Positions 47,254-58,941 are shown, numbered from the stretch's first letter. The stretch is DNA of 64,000 nt from Phyto melanocephala (GCA_941918925.1 OW799233.1:151718345-151782344); one strand, 5' to 3'. Notes: generated by a model not told the origin, from the sequence alone. Translations and numbers: made by a program.

Positions 47254-48350
47254 AATATATATTTATATAGAATTAACAGAAGTTGGTTAAATGTTTGTAG
47301 GGCAAAAGCCTCAAATAAACATGTTTCATAAACATTTCCCATAACATGTGCTACAAGTTGGTAAAATTTGTGTTATCTATAACTAGAATTATGACATCAA
47401 CTTATATAACTTACAGTAGACTTGTGTACTCCACGTATATTATAAAAGATTGTAATAAAGAAAATTAAATAAGATAATAAAATTATTTTGAAAAAAAAAA
47501 ATTTGTTCCAGCAGCGGGGACAAATTGTATTTTTGGTATGCAAACATAACATCAGTAAAGATGTTCATATTCGTAGGTTAAAAGCAAATTACTTAGTGTA
47601 TATTTCTTTGCAAATAACATGTTGTTGCTGTAAATATGTTCACACTGCTGTTGAGTTCTCATAACACAAATGTGGTTTTTGCTGCTATTGTATTTAAAGC
47701 AGCTTTAAGAAATTGCCAAAGTGGGAAATTAAATTTCAACGTATGCATGTGAGTGTGTGTCGTTATTCTTATGTTCACTGTTCATAAACAGGAAAAATTA
47801 AAACATTTCACAACTTTTGGAAAAAAAACAAATTTCCCTTGAAATATTTTCCTAAAACTAATTCAATTCTTCTTTATTAATTTAAAATTGTGTATGTAAG
47901 TCGTCTACTCATAAAAAACATTCTACAAATGTTAGTAATTTCTCTATTATTTAGTTTTTGCTACAGCACATAAAATATTTTTATCTATAGACATATAAAA
48001 TGTTGTATAAATATATTTGGGATGGAAAATTTAACAACATCTTATCATTTTTTTAGGTTAAAGTGAAGTACTAACAGCATACAAGTTGTAAGATGGGTTG
48101 TGACTGGAACAATGATTTTGCATTAAATAAAAATAAAATTCAAACAAAAATAGTAATAAATAACAAAATTATTAGAGTATGAATTTAACAGCAGTTTCGA
48201 GATTATTATTTTTTATTCTTTTGCCATATAAAGTTCCAACTTTTTCTATCTAAATTCAAATACTATGTGTAGATGAAAAATTAAAGTTATTTCTATATCT
48301 ATGTATGCTATGAAAGATTCAAAATTTAAGCCATATATGTCAATACTTAA

Positions 48351-50111
48351 TCTATATACATATATAAAAGAGTAACGTGACTGACTGACTGACTGATTCA
48401 TCATTGCACAGCCCAAACGCAAAGAGCTAGAGACATGAAATTTGGGCAATCGGTTCCTCTATCAAGGGATTTTTGGAAATTGGTACTTTAAGGCGGTAAA
48501 AAAAAGGGTAAAAACGGGTAAAATCGGTAATCTTATATTTGCTAAACTAAAAGTGATACAAATAAAATTGAGAAAGTATTGTAATTTGCAAACAAAATAA
48601 GCTGACAGGTGTCTGGCTTTTTTTTTAATTTTCAACATCTAAGGGAAAAAACGGGTAAAAACTATAATTTGAAACTTTTTTGCTTAACTACCAAACACAT
48701 TAAGCTAGGAAAAAGGTTTAAACTGTTTTAAGTAATTCGCGAAAAAATATTAATAGGACTTCGGCACTTTCTTCAAATTCGCATGTATAAGTGGTAAAAA
48801 TTGTCCCTTTTTTGGTACTTTTTTTTGAAGAAACTTTTCTAATATTATTCAATTGGACAAAATTTGATAATAATTATTGCCTAATAGAATATGGACAAAT
48901 ATTTAGGTGAAATTTTTGGAAATATTTTTGGAGACAAAAAAGGTACCAAAAAGGGCAAAATTCCGGAAAATGTATGTAATTCCTAATTAGACGGCCAATT
49001 TTCACAAAATTTTTAATTGGGATTTCTCCAGACATAAAAAATGATGTAATTTAATAAAAATTGAAACACATTTATAACAGGGTAGAAAGGGGAAAAATCG
49101 GTAAAAGAGTACTTTTTACCACATAATACTTTTTAGAACATAATTACTTTTATGCAAAAAAGAGTAGATTTACTGACTTTAAGTCATGTCTATTAAAATA
49201 TTTTGTTACATAGATATTTAAACATTCTAAACCTGAAATTTGGAACTTGGACCAAAAACTTACTTTTTCGCATTAATATGGTACTTTTTGTATATTCATC
49301 GTTTATAAAGGTAGATTTGTAAAATAAAGGACTATTGATGCAGGTATGACTAAAAATGTTATGGGTGACCAAAAAGGTACTTTTTTGAATTTTTGTGGTA
49401 CTTTTTGAATATTCTACGTGTATGAAGGTAGGATTGTACAATCAGGGACTATTGATTCCAGGTAAGACTAAAAATGTTATGGGCATCCAAAAGGTACTTT
49501 TTTGAATTTCTATTGCATTTTTTGCATTTTCTTCGTTTATGAAGGTAGGATTGTACAATTAAGGACTATTGATTCCAGGTGAGACTAAAAATGTTGTGGG
49601 CGACCTAAAAGGTACTTTTTTGTTTTTTATGGTACTTTTTGTATCTTCAACGTTTGCGAAACCAGAATTTTAAAATTATTGACTTTTGATACAAGGTGAG
49701 ACTGAAAATCTTATGGTCGACCAAAAAGGTACTTTTTTGTATTTTTATGATATTTTTTGTATTTTCTATTTATTCTATTTATTTTGTATACATAGAATTC
49801 CGAATGTAGGTAATAATACACCAAGTGGAAGTTTAAGTGAAGGGAAAAATTTTATGTACTTTTATTATTTTTAAGATCATTTTTGCAAATTATGAATCTT
49901 AATTTTGAAACTCAGTAGCATTGATCTTGCTTTTAGTTAGGAAATATATGCCCAATGTATCCCTACTCTACTTTTTATTTTTCTAAGTAAATTGAATCAG
50001 AGATACAAATTTTCGTGTGTTAAACCAAAAATATTTAATAATTATAAATAGAACTTGAGTATTCATCAAATAGTAAGAACTGCGCTATCGCAGTAGCGGG
50101 TTAAATGCTAG
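48351..50111 (+). mobile_element. Non-autonomous Helitron, family 2
   Basis: It begins TCTATATACATATATAAAAG after an A and continues with GACTGACTGACTGACTGATT and CATTGCACAGCCCAAACGC, a common start of insect Helitrons. It ends ACTGCGCTATCGCAGTAGCG (hairpin) followed by GGTTAAATGCTAG before T (50112). Size 1761 bp. The middle holds a 118-bp tandem array. No Rep/helicase gene is seen. Confidence 0.85.
49343..49780 (+). repeat. 118-bp tandem array inside Helitron family 2
   Basis: Units start GGTATGACTAAAAATGTTAT or similar at 49343, 49461, 49578 and 49695 (spacing 118, 117, 117), with a degraded unit before and a partial one after. Each contains GGTACTTTTTTG and GAAGGTAGGATTGTACAA. Confidence 0.9.
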
Positions 50112-50659
50112 TGTTATATATATGTATGTATATAATTTAAACAATATTGTGATAATAAAAATGTTGTTTAATACAAAGCACACTTTTGAGCTGTAGTTTC
50201 TGACAGTTGGTATCACTGAAATATATATTTTCCAAGGCGAATTCATACAGGTAAAATTATCAGCCCAGCTGATGGGGAAACTTTTTGTCAAAATTAATTT
50301 AACTCGCCTTGATTTCATTTATTAATGCAGGGATAGGAAATGTGATTTTGGTTTCGGTATTAAACAGTTAACTTGAGTATACTTTTTTGATAATAAATGT
50401 GCTTAATTCATGTATATTTGTTGCTTTTGCGTCATTCATAAGGAATTTATATCCGTTTTTTAGTCAAATTTTATTATATTTAATATGTAAAAACCACTTT
50501 TCCATCCCTGATATACGAATTGGCCTTGACATAAACATCCCATGAAAAGTTGCTTTGTTGTATCAATTCGCCGTTGCATATACCTTATGAATATGCCTTG
50601 ATATTTTCCTTATATAATATTTTGATAGGTTTCTAAGGATTATTAAATTTACAACAATT

Positions 50660-52120
50660 TAAGTAAAAAATATGCTATTATTACTGGCGATACAGATACG
50701 GATATTATATGAAGCAGTCTATGCTGCTGCTAGATTAATGACAGTGGGTGTATGGATGAAGAGATATCTTACCGATTGGAAAAATCAAAAAGATGTAACA
50801 TGTGATAAAATGCCAATTAAATATAAAAGCGTTTACCGCTGGAGGAAGAATGGTATTTAATGATTAGGGTACAAACAATACAAGTCATCGGTCTTTTTAC
50901 AGATGGATCAAAGATTGGAGGCTGCAATAAATTGTTTGAGTTTCTCTTACATAAATCCAAACAGAGGCAAATACTTCCATTAACCAGATAACAATATTAT
51001 TTCCCAGGCAAAAAATATAGCATTTACGGACTGCATTAAATGAATAAAGGGGATTGATAACGAAGCTCCGAGTCGCATCTTTACGGATAGCTATTTAGTT
51101 ATCAAGCCTCTAATGAATGAAAAAGTCGAATCTGGGAATGTCCTTCAATTAGGGTTGCCACATGGCCTGGAATGAGCTCGATTGTCAAGATTTTTTAGGT
51201 CCTATCAAGTGTCAAGATAATATATAATTTGTCCAGTTAATTTTTTTTTTCATAATGTAATGCATGAATTCCATTCAGCCATGTTAGCGCTTGAAAATGA
51301 TTCCTGTACAATAATGGAACTTCACAGCATAATAAGTAAACTTATGAATAGTCTTCAAAGCCGAAGAAAGGATTGTTTTTATGGAAGTAGTTTTGTTTAT
51401 TTTTAATAATATTTCGAAAAATGATGTTCAAGCATTTAAATTAGAAGCAAACCAATTTTTAACAAATGCTATTTCATACTTGGAGCAACGATATGATTTC
51501 TGAGATGAATCAATTTACAAACACATATCAGTTTTAAATCTGAAACAATCTCTTTTGTTATGGGATATATTATCAGAGCTTCCAAAAATGTTACAGATAT
51601 CAAATTCTATTTATAATGACATTTTATATACAGATTATTGCTGTTTTCGAGATGTGTTTGATCAATTACCAAAATATATTATGATTGACTAGTTAAGTCT
51701 GTTGCTAAAAGTCCAAAGTATATGTGGAAAAATTATCACGGTTAAATGTAAATTAATTGTAGGATGTTATTATTATTTGACGTAAACTGAATTGTAATAC
51801 GTTTTTGTTTTTTTTGTGTTTTTGTGTAATTTTTTATGTCTTTATTTTTAATAAAATTAAGCAGTTTTTCTGTCATTTATACGTATGCGTTTTTTTAATT
51901 GTCAAGATATTTTTTCTAAATCAATCTCATTTTAGCTGAGTTTCAAGCTGACTGGCTTTTGGGATGTGGCAAGCCTACCTTCAATGCAGGAGTGGGATAA
52001 ACTCGCATAAAAATTGTGAAAGAATGTTAAGCCTTTGCAGAGGTTCAAAAATGAACTAAAAGTTTGGGCCATGAAGAAACACGTCAGGAATTGGCGAAAT
52101 ACTGGCGGTTGTTAATTAAA
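50660..52120 (+). pseudogene. LINE relic (same family as 32.4 kb), split by hAT
   Basis: The plus strand holds part of the thumb/connection region (AVYAAARLMTVGVWMKRYL, about 50715), then a decayed RNase H: FTDGSKIGG (about 50910), NRGKYFH near 50965, RIFTDSYLVIKPLMNEKVES (about 51078-51135). After the hAT element it resumes with LQCRSGINSHKNCE and LQRFKNELKVWAMKKHVRNW (about 52030-52090). These parallel VLQCKSEINSYANCE and LKRFKDELKRWAMEEHVRKW of the LINE at 32.5 kb. It has stops and frameshifts throughout. Confidence 0.78.
51150..51977 (+). mobile_element. hAT element nested in the LINE relic
   Basis: The ends are TAGGGTTGCCACATGGCC and ATGTGGCAAGCCTA, with an 8-bp duplication CCTTCAAT (51142-51149, 51978-51985). 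The left end resembles that of the hAT at 862. Inside, a plus-strand relic of hAT transposase (AFKLEANQFLTNAISYLEQR, KQSLLLWDILSELPKML; about 51400-51690) survives with a stop. 828 bp. Confidence 0.88.
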
Positions 52121-52198
52121 AAACAAACTTTTTGGCTACCAACAGCTTAAGAAATACAAGAAGACTCTGAAACTGAATATGCCAACACTAAGGAGTTT

Positions 52199-52495
52199 AA
52201 CTAAAAGTAAAAGGTCGTATGCAGATGAGATGCGTTTGCGCGTATTATACTCGAGAACTTTAACTTGGAATACCTAAAGAATTTAAATTGAAAATCCGTT
52301 AATAGTTTAACTCAAAGTAAATGGTCGTATGCAGATGGGAATTCATCTAGCTAGTTTTGGAGTATCGAAAGATAATCTGTCGAAGAGTATGAAACTTTCG
52401 AACACAGCCTTTCTTAATGGTCTGCGTTTGCGCGTATTATACACGAGAACTTTAACTTGGTATACCTAAGGAATTTAAGTTGGAACCCCTAAATA
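52199..52495 (+). repeat. Imperfect tandem duplication at the LINE relic's end
   Basis: TAACTAAAAGTAAAAGGTCG (52199) and TAACTCAAAGTAAATGGTCG (52308) start two units. Each ends in TGCGTTTGCGCGTATTATAC and CGAGAACTTTAACTTGG (52231 and 52425). The first unit lacks about 85 bases present in the second. The second holds HLASFGVSKDNL, which fits the LINE C-terminal region. Confidence 0.7.
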
Positions 52496-52499
52496 GTTT

Positions 52500-53930
52500 T
52501 TTTTGAAGATGCCTGATCTAGTTGAAATATTATATGAGTTTAGAATAACGGTACTAGCAGGGAAATTTTCGTTTTTTTTATAGCAAAGAACAAATACGTA
52601 CACAAAATGTAACTCTTTGATGCAAACTTTGGTCCGGTATAACTTTATAGTGCATACTTCTTTTAAAAGAAAACGTGACTTTTAAAAGTCACTGATGTTC
52701 TATATAATGCATGAAAGCTTTCCAAATTAGATTATATTGACAACAACGATAAGTGATATTAACCACGTGCTACACAGTCCCCAAAGTAATCCAATTTCTT
52801 AGTAACATAATTCCTGGCTATGTACTACCACGTTTTAGCGATCAGAAATAATCTCTTAGAGCGTGTTATCTAACACCATTGGATTTCTTTTTTATGCGTA
52901 AATTTAAGGTCAGGGGTCCATACTAGCAGGCCCACAACTACAGCTACATAAAGTTTGTTGGTTGTTAACAGTTTGTGAGTTTGTAAAAGCACGAAAAGTC
53001 TTATCTTTTTTTCTAATTACATAAAATAATTAAATATTTTTAACAGTTAGCTTTGTTTCAAATGTCGTATTTATTACAATAAAAGCTTATGATAATTGCT
53101 TTTGAAATTAAGGCTTTTAATGTGTTTTTCCAAAAGATTTAAATTTGTTACTTCTACCCACCACAAAATTCTTCTTCTTGTTTATAAGTCACACATAAAC
53201 AATTAAAGTGAATTAAGTGATATATAAAGTTAAAGTTTATGAGGATTTATTTTCTTAAGTATGCTTTCATACATACATACATACATACATATTTTGTAAA
53301 CAAATACACATACCTACCGCCTTTAAATTTCCTGTTTTATTTTAATAGACATGGGGAAATCATTGCAAATAGATTTAAAACAAACAACTGTTAGTAATAA
53401 TTATCGTGGCAATTACATCGTTTCAAAACTAATTACAAAGCTCAAGAAAATTAAATTTACAGCGAAGTATGGGATAAGTACTTATGTACCGACAGTAATT
53501 GCTTTTAATGAAAATTAAATACAATATTTCTTCATTGTTCGCTAAACAAATTAAAAAACTAATAAAAGTTTTAGATGGTTTTAAGCGACACATTGAATTT
53601 ACTAGATACATAGACTTCTTAATTTTTAAATTTTTTATAATAATTTTTAGATCATAAAGTATCTGATGTAAAGGAAACTGTCAAATATCTGCTTCACATA
53701 CGGTAGTCTTCGAATAATTTAAAGCATAATAACGGGTTTTGAACGCTGTTCTTATTTCTAAATTATTGATTTTTGAATCATTATAAAAAACGGTTTTTTA
53801 AAACATTAGTTTTTAAATTACTATAAAAACCAAATGTTTTATTTCGAATTATTTTACGCATTATTTTGTTCATTCAAATGCATACATACATATGTGCTTG
53901 CCCACCAAACTTGTCTTCAAACTTGAGAAT
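52500..53930. other. AT-rich spacer, no gene seen
   Basis: I see no gene or clear repeat except a short CATA run near 53270-53290. Confidence 0.4.
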
Positions 53931-54091
53931 TGGGCATATGTATACAAGTTTGTCATTCTATTTATAATTTCTACAATATTCATTTGAGATCTTATAAAGC
54001 ATATACATATATATTCTAGATCCGTATAGATAGAAGAATTGATTTAGCTAACATCGTGTGTATGTTAAAATCAACTTTTTAAAGACCCCAC
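53930..54091 (-). repeat. Hairpin-ended repeat, diverged fragment at LINE boundary
   Basis: GTATACAAGTTTGTCATTCT, AATTTCTACAATATTCATTT and GTATGTTAAAATCAACTTTT match the family. It ends exactly where the LINE fragment begins, so one interrupted the other. Confidence 0.55.
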
Positions 54092-55408
54092 TTATCCAGT
54101 TACAGCATGTGATTTCGATCCGTCAGTAAATATCTGGATGGCATTCTCCGGAGGTCGGAGGCCGTTATCGTATTCAGATCTATCCGGTATATTCGTCACG
54201 AAACCCGGATCGAATACTGGTTCAGGTACCTTGTAATCAATAGGAGAAGCAATATTGATCATACCCAAAATTATCGCATGTCCATAATTCACATACTTCC
54301 ATGCCCTTGTGGCATTCAGCCTCAGTGCGGTGTCCGCAGCCATCTGCTTAGCCAGGATGTCTGCTGGTAACCTGTCCAAAATAGTGAACAGTGCCTTAGA
54401 TGATGTGGTCCTAAGAGCACCTGTTATCATAATCGCAGCCATTCTCATAATACGTTCGAATCTGTCCTGGTGGATTCTCTTCTCCAGCGCCACCCACCAG
54501 ACTGCCGCTCCGTAATAAAGAATTGGTCTGACGACAGAATCCTATAGCCAGTATAAGTTCCTGGGGTTAATACCCCAATTGAGGCCAATTGCCCTCTTGC
54601 AGCAGTATAATACAGTTGCCGCCTTAGTGGTCCTAGACTTTTTGTTCAGGTTCCAGTTTAGTTTGCTGTCCAATACGAGACCCAGAAATTTGGCATTATC
54701 GGATAGCGCTAGTGCCACTCCATCTATCCTAGGCGTAGCAAAGGTCAGTATTTTGTATCTCCTTGTGAACAGTACCAGTTCCGTTTTGGCAGGATTGACT
54801 CCCAACCCACATCCCTGGCACCGTCTAAGTATCAACGTCAGCGCAGATTCCAAGAGCTCCGATAGCAGTCCAGGATCTTTGCCCGTAGCTGCTACAGCCA
54901 CATCATCCACATAAGCAACAGTCATGCAGGATGTATTCTCCATGGCCCTAAGCAGGGTATTAATGTTGATGTTCCATAGTAGTGGAGAAAGTACGCCACC
55001 TTGCGGTGTGCCATTTACAGCCACCTTGGAGATGCTAGAGGCGCCCAAAGTTGACTGTATGCGCCTATGTTTCAGTAGTTTTCATACAAAACCGCTGACC
55101 GCAGGATCTATGTCCAGTTGTCTCAAGGCGTTCAAAACCGAATCCGGTTTGACATTGTTGAAGGCGCCTTCAATATCAAGGAAGGCGACCAAGGTGTAGT
55201 CCCTGTAGTTCAGGGATTTTTCAATATGGCCAACCAGCGCATGTAGCGCCGTTGCCGTAGATTTGCCTTTCGTATAGGCATGCTGTGCCCCCGATAGAGC
55301 ATCTAGTCCTAGAGACGATCTGATATAAACATCAATAATCCTCTCCAGAGTCTTAAGCAGGAAGGAGGACAGACTTATTGGATAACAATATAATAAGCGG
55401 AATTTCAA
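54092..55408 (-). pseudogene. LINE reverse transcriptase fragment (LOA/I-like)
   Basis: One minus-strand frame of about 439 codons is open except for two stops (TGA at 55084-55082, TAG at 54544-54542). Reverse transcriptase motifs in order: PISLSSFLLKTLERI, motif A AFLDIEGAFNNV, motif B NGTPQGGVLSPLLW, catalytic YVDDV (about 54910), then GLGVNPAKTELVLFT and AKFLGLVLDSKLNWN. After the second stop come RPILYYGAAVWW and FTDGSKSHAV, the first strand of RNase H, and then a junction. The 5' part (endonuclease) and the rest of RNase H are absent. Clade from motif memory. Confidence 0.88.
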
Positions 55409-56395
55409 TAGTAATCAAACCTAAAGAAATTATAAAGTATTTATTATGTAATAAAATATACACTTTAAGTATTTGGTAATACTTACTTCAACCCAAATGC
55501 AATATAATCACCATATAATATACATATAATGGTACTTACGAACAGTATTTAACTAAATGTTGGTCTTAAATAAACAGACACAACCCTTGGTTTAAGTTAG
55601 ATGCGACCTTGTTGCTAAATGCGACCACAACACTGGGCAGCCATAAAGTACATCGAAACATTTACGTTAAATTTAATTTTTCCCTTAAACCATTATAAAT
55701 CACAATCTGTTTCTGCCATATTTAGGCTCTGAAGCCGTTGTCCTAAATAAATATTAAATGTTTTTTTTCTCTTTATGCAAATAAATTTAATTTTTTTTTG
55801 TTCCTGTCCTTGTCATTTTTATGATATTTATTGTAATTAACAATAATTTACATTATCCATTTGTTTGGATAGAAAAAAACATATTACGCCACAGTATTTA
55901 GCATTATTTAGTCATTATGTAGCAAAAAAAAAAATAAATTCAGTATCTCTTTCTTGGCGTTTTCTTTGTTAAATGAGCCTGTAAAACTTTTTAATTTTTA
56001 ATGAGTTTTTTGCTTCTGTCATTCTATTTTCTCATATTTGAATTATCCTTTTAAGAATTAAAATAACATTCGAAACCTACTTGAGAATATACATATTTAA
56101 TGGAATGTTTTTGCACGTGTTAACACAAGCATATAGTATACTTGGTTTTATGTACAAGTACAGGGTTGCACAAAAGGAAACGAAAAATTTTATTATTTTT
56201 ATAAGTTTTTCTAATATACCATACATATTTATATTGGGAAACTTAAAGTTCAAAAACTTTAAAAAAGTATGAAAGTACCTTTTGGGCAGTCCATATAATA
56301 TTTAAACTTATCTTGGATCTATGGTCACCTACTGCACATTTCCAGATTTATAAACATTTCCCCATTTTCATACAATTTGAAATGAGTTTGAAATG
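55409..56395. other. AT-rich spacer, no gene seen
   Basis: I see nothing I can name here. A short plus-strand open frame near 56081-56272 has no recognisable features. Confidence 0.4.
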
Positions 56396-57245
56396 TAAAG
56401 GGTCCGCCATTTAACGTTTTTTATTTAACTAGTGCTTATTTCCTGAATGGTAAGTAACACTTAGCCTATGTCTGATTTGACAGATAATTAGATTTATCCT
56501 TCCGCTGAACGAATATGCCTATGTATACGCTTGAACAACGCTTCGCTAAGTGGGCCTGCGATCGACTTACAGAAGATGCCGATTTTGCCAAAAAAATTAT
56601 CTTTTCAGATGTAACTCATTTTGATCTTGGCGGGTATGTAAACAAGCAAAATTGTCGTATTTGGGGCACAGAAAACCCGCACGCATACATCGAAAAGCCG
56701 ATACACCCAAAACGAGTCATTGTTTGGTGCGGATTTTGGTCCAGAGGCATAATTGGGCCATTTTTCTTCGAAAATGAGCAAGGAGTGGCCGTTGCAGTCA
56801 ATGGCGATCGTTGTTGGGCCATGTTTAACGAATTTTTGTTCACAAAAATTGAAGAGGAGGATATTGGCAACATTTGGTTTCAACAGGACGGCGCTACCTG
56901 CCACACAGCCGAAGCTACACTCGATGTTTTGCGCCCTGTTTTTGAAGATCGCAATTTCAGCCGCAGAGCTGATGTCGTTTGGCCACCTCGGAGCTGCGAT
57001 TTGACACCGTTGGACTATTATTTGTAGGGTGCCGTCAAAGATAACATAAAAACTGACGCTTTAAAGGAGAATATTAGTGAAGCCATTGGTGAAATAATGT
57101 TGCACACAATCGATAATGTGCTTTAAAATTGGACCGATCGTGTAGGCTACTGCATGGCCAGCCGAGGCAGCCATTTGAATGAAATTATTTTTCATTACTA
57201 ACCGGAAGGATTTTACATTCAAATAAAAAAAGAAATTTGAGAGAA
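56396..57245 (+). mobile_element. mariner-type element, right end degraded
   Basis: The left end looks like TA|AAGGGTCCGCCATTTAACG near 56396. The expected right inverted repeat is not visible; the element seems cut by an AT-rich MITE at about 57250. The transposase inside is of the same group as that at 23.8 kb. Confidence 0.6.
56515..57201 (+). pseudogene. mariner-type transposase missing its DNA-binding domain
   Basis: The frame opens with MPMYTLEQR, the start of the family's N-terminus, and then jumps directly to FAKWACDRLTEDADFAKKI just before the catalytic domain, so the helix-turn-helix region is deleted. First Asp in IIFSDVTHFDLGGYVNKQNC; second in WFQQDGATCHTA; third in PPRSCDLTPLDYYL. 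I count 36 residues between the second and third Asp. Two stops follow (TAG where family members have Trp before GAVKD; TAA before NWTDRVGYC), then MASRGSHLNEIIFHY. All three Asp are present but the protein is not functional. Confidence 0.85.
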
Positions 57246-57249
57246 TATT

Positions 57250-57380
57250 CACAGAAAAAAATATTGCTAAAATTTGTTTAATTAATTAAATTTTTAATTT
57301 GTTTTTGAATTCTAATTATAGTTTTCATTAATTTGATTAAATTTTTTAATTGATATTAAATATTTTCAATATTTTAAATG
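57250..57380. repeat. AT-rich MITE starting CACAGAAAAAAAT, copy 3
   Basis: CACAGAAAAAAATATTGC and TTAATTAATTAAATTT match the reverse complement of the piece at 23140-23285. The inner boundary is unclear. Confidence 0.4.
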
Positions 57381-57445
57381 ACATTTACTTGAAAATTTAA
57401 TTTTAAGAATAAATTTAATATAATTGTTGCTCAAGGAGCGAAATA

Positions 57446-57700
57446 ATGAAAAATTGTCGCCAATCTGCAAGAGAAAGTTCTGGTAAGTGCACATACGTAC
57501 ATATATAACAATATGTTCTGCTTTAAATATAATAAATAGTTTCGGTTTCATTGTAGGTATGCCAAAATTCATTACATATTTATTGTGTGCCTTTATATTC
57601 CTCAGAATTCTCATTTTAATAGGTAAGTTAGTTGAATTTCTTCACTCTGCCTGATCAAGCATTTTTACCGGTTAATGTTCCTTTATATCTAGGTCGTTGA
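57446..57700 (+). CDS. Candidate three-exon gene for a 36-residue membrane micropeptide
   Basis: Predicted CDS join(57446..57482, 57557..57622, 57693..57700). Exon 1 codes MKNCRQSARESS plus one base of a Gly codon; donor G|GTAAGT. A 74-bp intron ends TTTCATTGTAG|GT. Exon 2 codes MPKFITYLLCAFIFLRILIL and I, donor G|GTAAGT. A 70-bp intron ends CTTTATATCTAG|GT. Exon 3 adds GR and TGA. Both introns are of the short fly type and phase 1, and all four splice sites fit the consensus. The peptide has a short polar N-terminus and one hydrophobic helix, as in small membrane regulators such as sarcolamban, though it does not resemble one I know. An AATAAA follows at about 57853. No homologue recognised; could be coincidence in AT-rich DNA. 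Confidence 0.4.
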
Positions 57701-57959
57701 TGCTAAAAATTATTTTTGGAAATCCGGCTTTTGATATGGTATAGTATGCGTATATGTGTGGAACACTATTTCTTATCTTCAATTTTATTATATAAGTAAC
57801 GAAATATAATTAAAAATATAGATTTCTTTGTAATATAAATGTAGAATATTAAGAATAAACATATATAAAAAAAGAATATTTTTTTTTTTGTATTTTTTTA
57901 TACAGGTTAATTAAATTATCTTATTGATAAAATAAATGCTTTAATATTATAAAACCCAA

Positions 57960-58197
57960 ATCTCAAATAAAGACATGATTAAATTAATTAAAATCATTTT
58001 TGAAAATTATTGAAAATTTTAATTAATTTTTTAATACTGTTTTAATTGATATTTTTCTCCATATTTTTTCAATTAAAACTATTAATTTTCATTTAATTAA
58101 TAGTATCATCTTGATGATTGGAGCAAAATTAAACAATTTTTTTATTAATAATATTAATTTCGTAATTAAAATCCATATTTATTTTTTTCTGTGTTCA
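57960..58197. repeat. AT-rich MITE ending in CTGTGT, copy 4
   Basis: It aligns along its length with 17880-18087 (AATTAATAGTATCATCTTGA, TTGGAGCAAAATT, TATTTTTTTCTGTGT). Confidence 0.5.
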
Positions 58198-58941
58198 GTT
58201 TTTTTTATAGCATTTAAAAAAAAAGGTATTTGGCGGACCCAATTTTTTATTTTAAATTTTTATACAAAATCAATCCATATTCATAAGATACATGTGCATC
58301 ACGTCAACAAAAACAACAATTAAAAAACACATGCATTTTGTTTTTGTATATACATTCATATGTTTGCAATTGTCACAAAATATTTTTCTTTCTGTCTTTA
58401 ATTTTAGTTATTAAAAAAAAATAACAATAATCAAAGCTAAAACTTTCTATTCTCGCTTTTGCATTTTTTAAAAAGGTTTTAACCCCACTGAACGTGCGAA
58501 TTATTTATTGGCAAATAAAAATTAAGGTGTCTCATATGGAAAAATACGAGTATTTATTATTGTGAAAAGTTTTCTCAGAATATATTTCAAATTCATTTAT
58601 TTTTTTTTACGAATATAAGCCATAGAATAAACAAAATATCGAAATTAAAAGAGTACTTTTAATTCTCCTATATTAAAGTACTTAAATTTTAAACATTTTT
58701 AAATATCAATTAAAATTTATTTTAAAATATATTTTAAGCTAGCCTGTGCTCGCGAATATGTCTTTGTAAATAGTTTTCAGCATAAAAGTAGTCTCTTTAT
58801 GTAATAGTTCAGGATCTGATCTATCTGTGCGGCAAATTTTATTTTATTCCGTTTAGTTAGTTTTTGCGTGATTGAGTTTAAGTACATAATATTTAAACAA
58901 ACAAACATACGTATTTGTTAGATTAAGACTAGAATACACTG

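Noticed and set aside
47100..47342. Open frame with Met-Tyr-Val-Cys repeats
   Set aside because: It comes only from the (CATA)n microsatellite.
48061..48180. Possible second exon for the 44902 exon (acceptor TTTTTTAG, then VKVKY and stop)
   Set aside because: It would give a 15-residue product with a 3.1-kb intron and no hydrophobic or conserved feature; too weak.
48181..48449. Minus-strand frame with MNQSVSQSRYS
   Set aside because: It is antisense to the GACTGACTGACTG start of the Helitron.
54579..55199. Plus-strand open frames over the LINE fragment
   Set aside because: They are antisense to the reverse transcriptase frame, which has all the motifs.
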